From an uncultured Oscillospiraceae bacterium (GTDB lineage: Bacteria > Bacillota_A > Clostridia > Oscillospirales > Oscillospiraceae), in NCBI GenBank assembly GCA_910579155.1, contig CAJTTS010000008.1:12183-76182 (forward strand): DNA of 64,000 nucleotides, in the 5' to 3' direction. The notes under the pieces were generated by a model. The model was not told where the DNA came from and did not search any database. It saw nothing but the letters and a program-made list of their open reading frames with translations. Position numbers and translations under genes: made by a program. This document shows, one piece after another, positions 63,989-64,000 of the stretch. Each line of letters begins with the position of its first letter. The first letter of the stretch is position 1.

Positions 63989-64000
63989 CACAACTTGTTC

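Overview
The window looks like a chromosomal segment of a GC-rich anaerobic Firmicute of the Clostridia, most likely an Oscillospiraceae (Flavonifractor/Intestinimonas-like) gut butyrate producer. The evidence is a recF-remB-gyrB-gyrA block, soj/spo0J/noc-type partition genes with Bacillus-type parS sites, a But-type CoA-transferase next to thiolase, an NfnAB transhydrogenase pair, and TPP and yybP-ykoY (Mn) riboswitches. The segment lies close to the replication origin: oriC/dnaA/dnaN are probably just left of base 1. This is inferred from gene order; no DnaA-box cluster is seen inside the window.

Layout. 1-4.9 kb: end of recF, remB, gyrB, gyrA on +. 4.9-6.4 kb: a small AT-rich patch with an XRE regulator, rnhA, a ribbon-helix-helix regulator and a divergent small ORF. 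6.4-20.9 kb, mostly on -: aspS, an ECF sigma/zinc-finger anti-sigma pair, hisS, an MgsA-like protein, a MinD-like ATPase, rsmG, mscL, serS, then parB/parA and noc, with five parS-like sites between 17.7 and 23.8 kb. 20.0-24.8 kb: YitT-family protein, xpt, tadA, a second ECF sigma/membrane partner pair, an AraC/GyrI-like regulator. 24.8-27.6 kb: butyrate genes (CoA-transferase, thiolase) behind a promoter with two Rex-like dyads. 27.9-30.8 kb: P-type cation ATPase under a predicted manganese riboswitch. 31-38 kb: parvulin-type foldase, mfd, pth, prs. 38-43.5 kb: two HD proteins and a GntR(YtrA)-ABC transporter operon. 43.5-46 kb: lipoprotein, HAD phosphatase and the TPP-riboswitch-controlled thiamine transporter ThiT. 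46.2-54.7 kb: a cell-surface block (LysM/G5/M23 hydrolase, SLH-transglutaminase, an AlgI-like MBOAT acyltransferase interrupted by an amber codon, its AlgJ/AlgX-like SGNH partner, a small lipoprotein, an SH3-M15 peptidase). 54.9-60.7 kb: nfnAB, a Sel1 protein, lspA, an RluD-family pseudouridine synthase, L-lactate dehydrogenase. 60.9-63.4 kb: a BlaI/BlaR1-like pair with operators. 63.4-64 kb: no gene, but a cluster of short inverted repeats.

The most unusual content is non-coding. At least five families of dispersed, hairpin-forming repeats occur between (and sometimes inside) genes. One family supplies stop codons to two genes and the ribosome-binding sites of two others. Another shows compensatory base changes in a stem between its two copies and lies partly inside a reading frame. 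A third flanks noc as inverted copies. These families, the amber-interrupted acyltransferase and the MgsA-like protein lacking expected catalytic residues are the best leads.
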